64,000 bases of DNA from Corynebacterium endometrii (GTDB taxonomy: Bacteria; Actinomycetota; Actinomycetes; Mycobacteriales; Mycobacteriaceae). The stretch lies in the NCBI RefSeq assembly GCF_004795735.1, contig NZ_CP039247.1:1798001-1862000 (forward strand), read 5' to 3'. The notes below the pieces were generated by a model. The model worked only from the letters and a program-made list of their open reading frames with translations. It was not told the origin of the DNA and did not search any database. Shown here one piece after another: positions 9,068-18,103 of the stretch; within the stretch, counting starts at the first letter, position 1, and each line of letters opens with the position of its first letter. The position numbers were made by a program, and so were the translations under genes.

Positions 9068-9493
9068 TTAGACCTCGGCCAGCGCCGCCTCCAGGGCCAA
9101 ACGCTGCTCCCGGCTCGGTGGATACGCGCTGAGCTCAATCCCCTCGCGCTCAAACCACCCGACCAGTTCTTCGAGCAGCCAAATCTTGTGCCCGCGCAGG
9201 TTGCCAAATACCGGCGGAAACCCCGCGCGCCGGGTCCATTTCCGTACCTCCTCGCGTTCCGCCCCGGTGAGCTCGGCCAGCTCAGGCACGGAGACCACGC
9301 CCGGCGCCACGCGCAGGACCTCAATGCCCAGCTCGTCCACGACGGCCACGACCCGCTCCACCAGCTGCTCTTCCGGGCAGGTCACCCGCAGCCGGTCGAT
9401 CCCGTGTTCACGGACCAGTACGGCGTCCTCGAACGCCGAGTCATCGAAACTCGCCGCGTCCCGAACAAATAACTCCGCAGTAATCATGCCCAT
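9068..9493 (-). CDS. Small HTH DNA-binding protein
   Basis: 141 residues, hypothetical. Residues about 70-125 (VSVPELAELTGAEREEVRKWTRRAG, then KIWLLEELVGWFERE) look like a winged-helix/MerR or excisionase-type DNA-binding unit in which a helix-turn-helix is followed by a wing and a helix. The N-terminal 60 residues (VREHGIDRLRVTCPEEQLVERVVAVVDELG) resemble a small alpha/beta domain without a name I can give. A TACTAT box on the minus strand about 30 bp before the start could be its -10. It is the last ordinary gene before the insertion-sequence islet. Confidence 0.6.
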   Translation of the reverse strand: MGMITAELFVRDAASFDDSAFEDAVLVREHGIDRLRVTCPEEQLVERVVAVVDELGIEVLRVAPGVVSVPELAELTGAEREEVRKWTRRAGFPPVFGNLRGHKIWLLEELVGWFEREGIELSAYPPSREQRLALEAALAEV

Positions 9494-9605
9494 CAGCCTA
9501 ACCGCTGACCCAACGCGTATATAGTACTGGCCGTGACCTACCCCTGAACGGTTTGAGCCTTACTTGTAATTCAGGCCCCGTACACAAACGGATTGACACC
9601 CTCGT

Positions 9606-10241
9606 TTCTCAGATAAGATCATCTTCGCCATAGAAAAAGAGGTTGCTGCCAGAGCAGAGCGACGATTTGCAAAACTGTTCAAGGCATCGATGACACCCCT
9701 GCCGGATGCTTGTGCTGCTGAAATTCGTCACACACCAGATCGCAACCTTAAACGAGAGTTAACTAGCCGGCTGGCTCGTTGTCAATGGATCGACCATGCC
9801 ACCAACGTCGTTATCCTTGGTAAATCCTCTGTCGGCAAAACATATTTAGCGTGTGCGCTACTGCATGAGGCCTGCAAGAAGGATTACACCGCTAAGTTCT
9901 ACCGCACCGCAGACCTAGCCAACCAGCTAGCAGTACTGGAACATGGGGATCCTGCCAGGTTGCAGTTCACCAACCAGATCGTTAGCTGTGATCTGCTGGT
10001 ATTGGATGATTTCCTGACCACGCCGATTAGCGGTGAAACATCCATCGAGTTATTTAATCTCTTGGCGGCGCGTGAAGGACGAGGCTCGACCATGGTCACG
10101 TCCCAGTTCGAGCCGGACGAGTGGTACGACTCCATGCCAGACCGAGTCGTCGCAGAATCACTCCTGAATCGTCTTATCGGTGGCGCTGAAATCGTCAACA
10201 TCGATGGCCCCAATATGAGACTGAAACCAACAGTGTCCTAA
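9606..10241 (+). pseudogene. istB: IS21-family helper ATPase (IstB), 5'-truncated remnant
   Basis: An open frame with IstB/DnaC-like sequence: Walker A GKSSVGKT, then ACALLHEACKKDY, YRTADLANQLAVLEHG, Walker B LLVLDDFL, sensor STMVTSQF and the C-terminal ESLLNRLIGGAEIV. IstB helps the IstA transposase of IS21 elements and is usually about 250 residues; here the homologous frame extends upstream of the first ATG (9690) through EKEVAARAERRFAKLFKAS without a start codon. The istA gene is absent, so this is a dead 3' part of an IS21-type element. It marks the left side of the islet. Confidence 0.75.
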
Positions 10242-10255
10242 CATTCTGAAAGCTA

Positions 10256-10310
10256 AAGCGCGTGGGTGATGACCGCTTCACGATCGACACCACACCGCTT
10301 CATGTTCCAC
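10256..10310 (+). repeat. Insertion-sequence end fragment, copy 1
   Basis: About 55 bp beginning GCGCGTGGGTGA and containing CCGCTTCACGATCG and CACACCGCTTCAT, found again at 17783-17860 in a longer form. It follows the istB remnant immediately and is probably the right end of that IS21-type element or of another element lost from both places. Confidence 0.5.
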
Positions 10311-10383
10311 GTCCGGAACATGTAAACTACAATGAAATGGTGCAACACAAAATTTTGGCGCATTGAAATGTGGAGTGTCAAAT

Positions 10384-10818
10384 ATGAATACTGAGTGGAG
10401 CGTATCAGCTTTCGGGGGCTATATGAATTCTCTTTTGAAGAGATATTTCGCTCAAGAAAACCTGATTTCCCCAGGGGCTGTCGAGGTTAGAGCGGCTTGG
10501 AGAACGCCTCAATTCGTCTACTGCGTATTTTCAGTAATGAGAGTTACGCGAGGACTTGCGTATGTTGGTATGGAATTGCCCCCAATACCGAGTACTGGGG
10601 GCGTCTCTTCGGAGGAAGATACTGCTGTAAAAGGTTGGGCGGATAGGCTTGCTGGAGACCCACTTGTCGGGGACTTGGACTATGGATCAGGAGATAAAAT
10701 CGAGTGGCTTGGGGAAGTCAGCAACAACGTTCCTCAGCATTTTATGGAATTGAGAAGGATGAAAGCAGACAGAACCGTGGACACAGAGTTTTACATTCCG
10801 CTAACGGGTCACGGCTAA
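10384..10818 (+). CDS. Hypothetical protein, convergent to an LGFP-linked gene
   Basis: 144 residues from the ATG at 10384 (a GGAGTG site lies before it; a TTG 21 bp upstream is an alternative). I recognise no domain. The composition is that of a soluble protein: a helical N-terminal part (SAFGGYMNSLLKRYFAQENL), a central strand-rich part (RAAWRTPQFVYCVFSVMRV) and an acidic middle (SSEEDTAVKGW). It is lower in GC than the core genes, as is the whole islet. It converges on the LGFP-linked gene with 31 bp between stops; an immunity or accessory role is possible but nothing in the sequence proves it. Confidence 0.55.
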   Translation: MNTEWSVSAFGGYMNSLLKRYFAQENLISPGAVEVRAAWRTPQFVYCVFSVMRVTRGLAYVGMELPPIPSTGGVSSEEDTAVKGWADRLAGDPLVGDLDYGSGDKIEWLGEVSNNVPQHFMELRRMKADRTVDTEFYIPLTGHG

Positions 10819-10849
10819 CCTTTTTCTTATGTCTTACCGGATTTATTTT

Positions 10850-11520
10850 TTAGTCTAGACCTTTTTCCAGGTTAAACCATTGAGGGACTACGTCGCTGTC
10901 ATCGTTAGAGTCATGTAATGGGAACATTGTTTTCACTCCTCGAGGCACGGAAGCCCCAGGGACGAAAATGGTAGTTTCTACTACTGCACGGAGCTCGAAT
11001 GACCTGCCAGTTCCAATCTTCTTCCCGTCGTTTGTACGGAAAGCTTCATAGATAGGAGTTTCATAGATACGGTCGGTACCTTCCATCCTCGCCTCGCAGA
11101 GCCCTTTAAAGTACTTGTTTATCGTATATAGGTTCCAAATTCCGTGCTTATGCCTGATCTTGTCATAGCCCCAAGGACCCCCTTCTCCCCTTTTAGCTTC
11201 CGGGGTGTACCAACCGCGTCGTAGTACCACAGGGGTCCCGCACCTGTCCCGAGTGGACAGCACTACGTCATCGGTGTAGTCATTGCCTCCAGCAGGTCCG
11301 CTGCCTTGTAGGGTAGGTGTATCTTGCTCGAGCCCTGCCCCGGGGAGGTACTCTGGGAAAAATTTTTCCAGTTGGGAACCACGAATGCTGCCGTTTTCAA
11401 ATTTTTGTTCTTTCCAACCCTCATGTTCCTCTCCAGGGTCACCGGTAGGGTAACCGACATCTCCATCAATAGCGCCTGAATACACCCACTGCAGTAGTAC
11501 ATCGCCTGTAATAGCGTGAG
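10850..11520 (-). pseudogene. LGFP-repeat protein with variable C-terminal domain, 5' end cut off by an IS
   Basis: The first codons after the IS junction at 11520 read as an LGFP repeat (GDVLLQWVYSGAIDGDVGYP, then TGDPGEE and QKFENGSIRG). LGFP repeats bind the corynebacterial cell wall. After a linker come about 130 residues of a different character: DRCGTPVVLRRGWYTP, GGPWGYDKIRHKHGIWN and FELRAVVETTIFVPG. The GYDKIRxKHG stretch recalls the His-containing motif of small secreted RNase-like toxin domains, but I cannot assign a family. The signal peptide and earlier repeats are missing because the IS3-group element begins inside the repeat. The other side of that IS does not contain the missing part. 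Confidence 0.55.
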
Positions 11521-11599
11521 TGAAGTGCCCTAGGTTTTGTTCCTAGGCATCTGCCTTAATTTTTATTATTTCTTGGGCTGGGTTGTTCTTCCAAAACTC

Positions 11600-12464
<865 letters not shown>

Positions 12465-12467
12465 TTC

Positions 12468-12779
12468 TTAACGTTTCGGGTCGAGTTCTGACGCGAAAAA
12501 AGCCGATGCAGCTTTCAGTAACTCATTGGTGTCGCGTAGCTGTTGATTCTCTCGCCTCAGCCGTGCATTTTCAGCAACCAAATCTTCTGGCATAGGTTCA
12601 ATAACACGACCTTCACGACGTGAAGTGTTAACCCATTGACGAGCAGTGTGCCACGAAACCCCAAGCTTTGGAGCTACTGCCTGGCAAGCGGCTTGCATCG
12701 ACATATTTTCCGACAAGATGCGGTCCTCCACAAGACGAACCACACGGTCCTTCGCATCCTGGTCAAATTTTCTTGGCAT
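12468..12779 (-). CDS. IS3-family OrfA, copy 1
   Basis: 103 residues, the DNA-binding partner of the IS3-group transposase. It has an N-terminal helix-turn-helix (AACQAVAPKLGVSWHTARQW) and a C-terminal leucine-zipper-like coil (ENARLRRENQQLRDTNELLK) that mediates dimer formation in this family. It is intact and nearly identical to the copy at 36809-37126. Its orfB is broken, so at best it could act on other copies. Confidence 0.85.
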   Translation of the reverse strand: MPRKFDQDAKDRVVRLVEDRILSENMSMQAACQAVAPKLGVSWHTARQWVNTSRREGRVIEPMPEDLVAENARLRRENQQLRDTNELLKAASAFFASELDPKR

Positions 12780-12829
12780 AATCCAGATTTTCCCATCTAC
12801 TCAAACGGAACAAAACCTGGGACACTTCA

Positions 12830-12935
12830 TGTCCACGATTTGCGGGCAACCCCATGGCCACCAGTGTGTTGACCTGATGACGAGTTCACCTTTGCCAGAA
12901 ACGTCGGCTAGTCACATCAGCCAGGCAATGGACTT
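12830..12935 (-). pseudogene. Short IS3-group orfB scrap
   Basis: Minus-strand reading gives LADVSGKGELVIRS, resembling the LAGLSGKGKG segment of the neighbouring IS3-group OrfB. It is only about 35 codons with a stop just before LADVS. It suggests an older element lay next to copy 1 and was largely deleted. Confidence 0.35.
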
Positions 12936-12984
12936 GCGATTTCGACGCGAGGTAAAGAGCCGAAAAATAAAGGTCTTCTAGACG

Positions 12985-14133
12985 TTATTCCGTCCGTTTA
13001 TCGAAAGGGTAAATAGACATCGGAATTGTGTATGCGCCACGTACAGTACTATCTTGCATAAGCTGGCTAAGCTTCGCGATCTGCGTGCCATCCTTATCCG
13101 CAACTGGGTCTTTGAATGAAAAAGAATGTACGCGAAGCTCCTCAGCACCGTCAATCGGCTGAGTCACGATATGTACATTTCCGCCGTCGATCGTTGCAGA
13201 TACAGGTCGGCGATCTGCGCCGATTAGAGGTTCAGTTTCTTTAACTTCCTGATGCTCGAGATCAACTGCCACGATCGTTCCTCGACGTGTAAAGTACGAC
13301 ACACTTCCTTCTTCGTAGTGAGAGGACCTATTTAAGCTTGGTATCGGCAGCCCTTCGATCTTTCCTTCATGCTTCAAAGTTGGTTTTTCATTCGGGCTAC
13401 CAACCGAGACAACATCCGCACCGCCAATATCGTCAGGCAATGAAATATATGATTTTTCTTTCCCACACCCAAGAGTGGAGAAGTATTCGGATGCGACTGT
13501 TCTGGCAGGTGTATCAAGGCGAGATTCAGACAACAACCCGTCGGTTCCCATACGCACAAGTGTTAATCCGGTTCCATCATCTTCATCACGTTCTAACCAG
13601 ACAGCTGTTTCATCAGTACAAGCCCTTAACGCGACTGGTCTCCTATCGCGAGATACCGCGCTTGTAGTGTCCTTAGTGGCAAGCACTATGCGGCTCGCAT
13701 ACGGACTATCACTCGTGCTTTCATTAAAAACAAATACTGCTGTTTTATTGTCCACAGAACCAGCAGAAGTTGTTTGGGTTGGTAGGCCTAAACCTTCGAT
13801 TGGTTTCTCGGATTGCTTGCGAAAATCTGAATCGAAGACAACCAATTGATCCTTATCTGGAGCCACATACCCTTCACCAAGTCTTTCCATCGAAGGGTTA
13901 TACACCGATGCAAGTTCAGCGAGAGAGCCTACCTCGTCAGTGCTCGTTCCAAAAACATGATTGTGATTGCTTGCGGAAGGAGTCGCAGAGACAGCTCTAG
14001 CGATCCCGCCCCATTCCCAGGTAGCAAAAGACTTCGATGTCTGTGAACGCTCTTGCGCACACGAAGAAACGACAAGTGCACAGACGCCTAGAGCACAAAC
14101 CGCTACGAGTTTTCGAAGTAGTGTTATGAGCAT
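12985..14133 (-). CDS. Lipoprotein of unknown function
   Basis: 382 residues. A signal peptide (KLVAVCALGVCALVV) ends in the lipobox SSC at about residue 25, so the mature protein is lipid-anchored outside the membrane. The rest is strand-rich with repeated short patterns of the type GNVHIVTQPIDG and TAVWLERDEDDGTG, suggesting a beta-propeller-like fold. It starts 12 bp after the stop of a papain-fold hydrolase gene, so they are likely co-transcribed. A lipid-anchored partner next to a putative cell-wall or lipid hydrolase could be its inhibitor; that is inference. Its GC content is lower than that of the core genome. Confidence 0.7.
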   Translation of the reverse strand: MLITLLRKLVAVCALGVCALVVSSCAQERSQTSKSFATWEWGGIARAVSATPSASNHNHVFGTSTDEVGSLAELASVYNPSMERLGEGYVAPDKDQLVVFDSDFRKQSEKPIEGLGLPTQTTSAGSVDNKTAVFVFNESTSDSPYASRIVLATKDTTSAVSRDRRPVALRACTDETAVWLERDEDDGTGLTLVRMGTDGLLSESRLDTPARTVASEYFSTLGCGKEKSYISLPDDIGGADVVSVGSPNEKPTLKHEGKIEGLPIPSLNRSSHYEEGSVSYFTRRGTIVAVDLEHQEVKETEPLIGADRRPVSATIDGGNVHIVTQPIDGAEELRVHSFSFKDPVADKDGTQIAKLSQLMQDSTVRGAYTIPMSIYPFDKRTE

Positions 14134-14145
14134 TATGCTTCCTAA

Positions 14146-14580
14146 TTAGTATTCGTAGGTATTGTGAGACTTCAGGATGTCAAAAGGCATAACAGCTGGC
14201 TGATAAGGCTCATAGGGGAATTCTTCACCGATATCAAGACCACCACCAGAAGCTTTCTTATACGCAGCCCATATCAGTTGTGAGCAATTGTACGTATCTT
14301 GCTCTAGCGGCCCAATACGAGTTGCGAAAAACTTTTTATTGTAGCCTTTTCCTTCCCGAGCCTGTTTTTCGGCAAAGGCTACGGCAGCTGATCGAGTGTC
14401 ATCATCAGTATCAACGCGCAAGAGTCGCGGAGCGCATACGCCTTCTCGGGTACTCCCCAAGAGCCTCTGAACGCCTTTTTCAGGATTAACAGCCTCTACC
14501 GTCTCAATTTCTTCCGCAGTAGCACCTTCCTTGACGAAAATGCCATTATGTCCATGGTTATAAGTATAAGTAGTAGCCAT
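14146..14580 (-). pseudogene. YycO/YiiX-like permuted papain-fold hydrolase, 5' end cut off by an IS
   Basis: 144 codons remain. HGHNGIFVKEG carries the catalytic His of the permuted NlpC/P60 (DUF830, YiiX/YycO) fold, VEAVNPEKGVQ is the usual following strand, and YNCSQLIWAAYKKASG holds the catalytic Cys with the C-S-x-L-I-W-x-A-Y-K signature. Family members hydrolyse amide or ester bonds in peptidoglycan or lipids. The normal N-terminus (signal peptide and a strand before the His) is missing: the frame begins at the IS boundary at 14583. It may still be translated from the ATG at 14580. The lipoprotein gene follows 12 bp later. Confidence 0.65.
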
Positions 14581-14612
14581 AGTGAAGCGTCCTGGGTTTA
14601 GTTCCGCTTCTT

Positions 14613-15488
14613 TTACGGCACTGTGTTGATGGGCTCGGCGAGATAGTACTCGATTTCTACTTCCTGCGGGGTGGCGTAGTCCAAAGCTTCATGAAGCCGT
14701 TTGGTGTTCCACCAATGCACCCACCGCAAGGTCGCCAATTCAACTTCTCCGACCGACGTCCACGGGCCCTGGGCATGAATCAGTTCCGCCTTGTAGAGAC
14801 CGTTGACCGTCTCGGCGAGAGCGTTGTCATAAGAATCTCCTACCGTGCCCACACTCGGGCGGATTCCGGATTCCGCCAGCGCGGTGGAATACTTCAGTGA
14901 CACGTATTGGCTGCCCCGATCGCTAAGGTGAATTAGCTGGTTTCCATGGATTCGCCCTGCAGTCGTTAACGCATGCTCCAAAGCCTCCATCGGCAGCGCG
15001 TCGGTGCGCATCGTCGAGCGTGTAGCGACACCAACAGTTTTTCGGCTGAAGACATCCACGACAAACGCGGTATAAGCGAATCCTGACAGGGTGCGAACGT
15101 AGGTAATGTCGGCAACCCAAAGCCTGCCTGGCGCTTGTGCACGAAAGTCTCGCTGCACAAGGTCCGGGCGATGATCCGGTGCCTTTGAGTTAATCGTTGT
15201 CACAGGGGTTCGCCCACGTCTGCGGCCAGAAACGCCAGCGAGTTTCATTAACCGGGCTGTCTTGTCACGGCCGATAAGAAAGCCTTCACGGTTCATCGCG
15301 TACCACATTGTGCGGATGCCGTAGACCGAGAAATTCTCCGCACACACACGCTGTATCTCTGGGATGAGCAGGCTATCGCTTAAGGCCCTTGCGCTGGGAA
15401 CACGTGTGGTGGCTTTGCGGTAGCCGCCTGAAGTAATGAATCCACGATCTGCTTGTTTAAGGACTCGGCAGATGGCCACGGGCCCCAA
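14613..15488 (-). CDS. IS3-family OrfB transposase, copy A
   Basis: 291 residues from a TTG start. HTH_21 region (VYGIRTMWYAMNREGFLIGRD), then the integrase core: first Asp in RLWVADITYV, second in SDRGSQYVS, Glu in NALAETVNGLYKAELI. All three catalytic residues are present. The frame does not connect with the ATG that overlaps the orfA stop (MISYIDAYKDQFG): that short frame ends at a TAA, and the transposase frame continues one register away at GPVAICRVL. The same shift is present in copy B, so it was inherited by both. Active translation would need frameshifting or the TTG start. Confidence 0.8.
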   Translation of the reverse strand: MGPVAICRVLKQADRGFITSGGYRKATTRVPSARALSDSLLIPEIQRVCAENFSVYGIRTMWYAMNREGFLIGRDKTARLMKLAGVSGRRRGRTPVTTINSKAPDHRPDLVQRDFRAQAPGRLWVADITYVRTLSGFAYTAFVVDVFSRKTVGVATRSTMRTDALPMEALEHALTTAGRIHGNQLIHLSDRGSQYVSLKYSTALAESGIRPSVGTVGDSYDNALAETVNGLYKAELIHAQGPWTSVGEVELATLRWVHWWNTKRLHEALDYATPQEVEIEYYLAEPINTVP

Positions 15489-15518
15489 ACTGATCCTTAT
15501 ACGCGTCGATGTAGGAGA

Positions 15519-15838
15519 TCATTGGGTCGTAGGTCGGTCGAGTTCCGCCGCGAAAAAAGCCGAAGCTGTCTTTAAAATCCCGTTTGCTCGTTTCAGCTCA
15601 CGGTTTTCGCGGCGCAGACGCTTGAGCTCTTCTTCCATTGTCTCGTCGCCTGAAGCGTCGGAGTCATCACGTACTGAAGCGCTGTCACGGTACCACGCCC
15701 GCAACGTATGGTGAGATACCCCAAGCAGCTCACCGACCTGACGTGTAGGCGCGTTGCAGTGAGCACGACTCCAGGCGGACCATTTCCATGATCTGATGGA
15801 CCGCCTTCTCCTTGAACTCAACGGAATACTTTCTAGGC
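15519..15838 (-). pseudogene. IS3-family OrfA, copy A, with a frameshift inside the HTH
   Basis: The ATG at 15838 begins MPRKYSVEFKEKAVHQIMEM and runs to CSLQRAYTSGR, then a stop. One register away the protein continues QVGELLGVSHHTLRAWYRD with the coiled coil EEELKRLRRENRELKRANG and FFAAELDRP. Removing a single T restores one frame of about 105 codons. Copy B at 33291 has the same extra base. The orfA stop overlaps the ATG of the short orfB leader (ATGA). Confidence 0.75.
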
Positions 15839-15889
15839 ATAGTTCAATCCTTCCTTAGCTGAGGTAGGAACTAAACCCAGGACGCTTCA

Positions 15890-16172
15890 GTGGTGCATGC
15901 GCTACAACACACGCCGGCGACACTCCTGGTGCAATCTTGTAGCCCCTGATGTGTTTGAAGCCGAGACTTCAGCTACACTGACCAAAGCAGCATAGCTAAC
16001 CCCCGAAGTGTCCACTTTCCGGGGGTCGGGCCCAAGCCTTAAACCGACTGGACCTAATTCTTAGGCCGCTTCAAATTCACACCCATCGAATACGAAACAA
16101 TCATGAAACCAGCCCTACCAATAGCGGCCTAAAACCAGAAGGAAAACTGTCAACCAAACCCTCAACAGTCCC
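15890..16172 (+). pseudogene. IS3-group transposase 3' end remnant and flanking spacer
   Basis: From 16061 the plus strand reads LGRFKFTPIEYETIMKPALP and ends IAA at a TAA (16130-16132), the typical C-terminus of IS3-group OrfB, followed at about 16147-16172 by an IS-end-like stretch (TCAACCAAACCCTCAACAGT). Before it, 15995-16024 holds an inverted repeat CCCCCG...CGGGGG. Nothing else is recognised in 15890-16060. Confidence 0.5.
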
Positions 16173-16437
16173 ATACTTGCGGTGCATGCTGGCGAATTCC
16201 GCTGGCAGTAGAACCCCGGCTAGGCCTCTGCCCTTTCCGAGCAGGCACAAATGGCCGGGGTCATTGCTTGCTCGCATACTTTCGTTGAGCTTCTGCATTC
16301 TTGGTAAGGTGAGTATCACCACGACCGGTTCCGCTGCGCTACGTCGCAGTTCAGGGCCGGTCCTCAACCAAGTCGGGCACTGGGCATCATCCGTGTCTAT
16401 GCAGCGATGGCGCACAAAGTTGGCACGAGGTGGACTC

Positions 16438-16533
16438 GCCCTCAAGGGCTGGATTTCTCGCGGGGGGCGTGGTACTGTGAAAGTAATCGTTCAGCCCGCT
16501 TCGACCACTAGGTTGGAGACGGGCTGGATTTCT
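16438..16533 (+). ncRNA. Two repeated hairpins before the Abi_2 gene, possible structured RNA
   Basis: Two stem-loops, each ending in the same 13 bases GGGCTGGATTTCT (16446-16458 and 16521-16533, 75 bp apart). The first is GCCC-TCAA-GGGC (16438-16449). The second is larger: CAGCCCG (16492-16498) pairs with CGGGCTG (16520-16526) around an inner GACC/GGTT stem. The second ends about 20 bp before the abi start codon. The arrangement suggests a repeated RNA element linked to the HEPN protein. Whether it is transcribed is not known. Region 16173-16437 upstream holds no recognisable gene. Confidence 0.4.
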
Positions 16534-16551
16534 ATCTAGGAAACAGTCCCC

Positions 16552-17523
16552 ATGAAGAAGATCAAGAATCCCACCACGGTTGATGAGCAGATTGCACTCC
16601 TGCGCACCCGCGGGATGGAGGTCAACGAACCGCTAGCACGGCAGTGGCTGTCTAGCGTTTCCTACTACCGATTGTCCGGGTACTGGTACTCCTACCGAAT
16701 GCTTCCGGAGCCTGAAGATCCCAAAGAACCACAACGCGCTGATAACTTCGTGCCAGGCACAACGTTTGAGGAAGTAGTGTCGCTCTACGAGTTCGACCGC
16801 AAAATGCGCACACTTATCCACGATGGGATTGATCGCATTGAGGTTGCGCTTCGCGCGAGGATCGGCGAATTACTCATCACGAAAGGTGCCTTGTCCTACA
16901 AGGATCGCAGCTATTTCCGTGAGAACTTCCAGCATCAAGATTGGCTAGAAACTGCAGAAAAGCGGGTGGACCGAGCGCGCAAGCGCAGTCAAGCTGTTGC
17001 CCACTACGCTGCCAACTACGACGACTACCCATTCTGGGTTCTTGCTGATGTTCTTGATTTCTCCGACATTTCGATTCTCTTTGACGGCCTCCTACTTGAG
17101 GATCAGCGAAGCATCTCACACAGTTTCGGTTTTCATATCGACCCTGATCAGCTGAATTCTCGACAGAAGAAGAGCTACTACAACCAAGATCCCCTCGCTC
17201 GTTGGTGCGAACAACTCACCGTGCTACGGAACACTTGTGCGCACCACGGTCGACTCTGGAACCGTTACTTCACCCCAACATCCACAAACGCTTTCCGCAC
17301 GATCCAAGAGTTGTCTTGTCTACCTAAAGGGCAAAGCGAACGACTCTTCGGGGCTCTCACCATCATCGCATTCATGCTACGAAGCGTCTCTCCTGGCTCG
17401 ACCTGGGTGAATAAGGTTCGTAAGTTGATCGAGGAAGAGTACCACCCACTGGCATTGCGGCAAATCGATGAGATGGGATTTCCCGATGACTGGAGGAACC
17501 TACCTGTCTGGACTCTCCACTAG
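16552..17523 (+). CDS. Abi_2 family (AbiD/AbiF-like) HEPN protein
   Basis: 323 residues, abortive-infection type phage defence protein of the Abi_2 family. The N-terminus has the family pattern PTTVDEQIALLRTRGM and VSYYRLSGYWYSY; the middle has LYEFDRKMRTLIHDGIDRIEVALRARI. Near residue 230 the HEPN RNase motif R-N-x3-H appears as VLRNTCAHHGRLWNR. Family members are thought to be RNA-cleaving toxins that stop infected cells. The start is fixed by an AGGAAACAG site. Two repeated hairpins lie just upstream. It is full length for the family and has no visible lesion, unlike most of its neighbours, so it may be functional. Confidence 0.85.
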   Translation: MKKIKNPTTVDEQIALLRTRGMEVNEPLARQWLSSVSYYRLSGYWYSYRMLPEPEDPKEPQRADNFVPGTTFEEVVSLYEFDRKMRTLIHDGIDRIEVALRARIGELLITKGALSYKDRSYFRENFQHQDWLETAEKRVDRARKRSQAVAHYAANYDDYPFWVLADVLDFSDISILFDGLLLEDQRSISHSFGFHIDPDQLNSRQKKSYYNQDPLARWCEQLTVLRNTCAHHGRLWNRYFTPTSTNAFRTIQELSCLPKGQSERLFGALTIIAFMLRSVSPGSTWVNKVRKLIEEEYHPLALRQIDEMGFPDDWRNLPVWTLH

Positions 17524-17597
17524 ACTAAAGTGTGGCCGTCATCCCAGCTCAGAGGCAAAACAACGGCCACGGCTACTCATTATCGGCTCTTCCGGTT

Positions 17598-17762
17598 TTA
17601 GAGTGCATTGATCTTGTCTGCGAGTTGGCCGGAGTGGATCAGGCAGCGCAGGATGTAGTGGGTGAGGTTGCGGAATCCGAGGGCGATTCCGCGCAGGTGT
17701 TCTCAGCGTCCGTTGATAGCTTCTAACGGCCCGTTGGATATTCCTTTGTCGAAATACGCCAG
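17598..17762 (-). pseudogene. ISL3-family transposase C-terminal remnant
   Basis: Minus-strand reading: FDKGISNGPLEAINGR, an in-frame TGA, EHLRGIALGFRNLTHYI, then LIHSGQLADKINAL and a stop. This is the C-terminus of an ISL3-type transposase (DDE_Tnp_ISL3). A GGCTCTTCCGGTTTTAGAG stretch at 17586-17603 resembles the inverted end of such elements. At 17759-17771 it runs into CCAGGACGCTTCA, the tip of the type 2 IS3 element, indicating a deletion or past insertion. Confidence 0.7.
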
Positions 17763-17782
17763 GACGCTTCATCAGCAATAAC

Positions 17783-17860
17783 TAAGCGCGTGGGTGACAA
17801 CCGCTTCACAATCGTCACCCACGCGCTTCACGATCGTCACCACACCGCTTCATTTTCCAC
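17783..17860 (+). repeat. Insertion-sequence end fragment, copy 2
   Basis: Matches 10256-10310 (GCGCGTGGGTGA, CCGCTTCAC, CACACCGCTTCAT, TTCCAC) but contains one extra internal unit with CGCTTCACGATCGTCACC. It borders the 3' end of the HTH transposase scrap. Confidence 0.5.
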
Positions 17861-18088
17861 GCTCGCAACAGGCCAAGGTCTTCTACGACGGGTGGGATAA
17901 GTTCATCCCGTTCCTGCAGTTTCCGGGTAGCGCCACGCCCCACACCGAGGCGATGAGCTGCGGCTACGTAACCATACCCTTCCTCAAACAAAGCAACCAA
18001 CTGTTCACACTGGGCTTCGGTTAACGAACTTCGTGCTCTCAATGAAAGTACTCCCCACTAGATGGATACTGATTTCTCAGTCCAACTA
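17815..18088 (-). pseudogene. IS150-like transposase N-terminal HTH scrap
   Basis: The frame starting at 18042 reads MRARSSLTEAQCEQLVALFE, EGYGYVAAAHRLGVGRGATR, KLQERDE: the first helix-turn-helix of an IS150-type OrfA. After about 45 residues the homology stops. Upstream the minus strand has TTGGACTGAGAAATCAGT and GTGGGGAGTA, probably the element's left end. The rest of the element is missing. Confidence 0.5.
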
Positions 18089-18103
18089 ATGGGGAGCAGT
18101 TCA

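Larger units (their letters stand above)
14583..15889 (-). mobile_element. IS3-family element, type 2, copy A
   Basis: 1307 bp with perfect 23-bp inverted ends (TGAAGCGTCCTGGGTTTAGT and three further bases at each end). It carries an orfA with a frameshift and an orfB. The second copy is at 33241-34508. No direct target repeat is seen at the borders. It truncates the YycO-like gene. Confidence 0.9.

Noticed and set aside
16101..16445. Open frames on both strands upstream of abi (16101-16539)
   Set aside because: No protein-like pattern; overlaps an IS remnant and the hairpin region.
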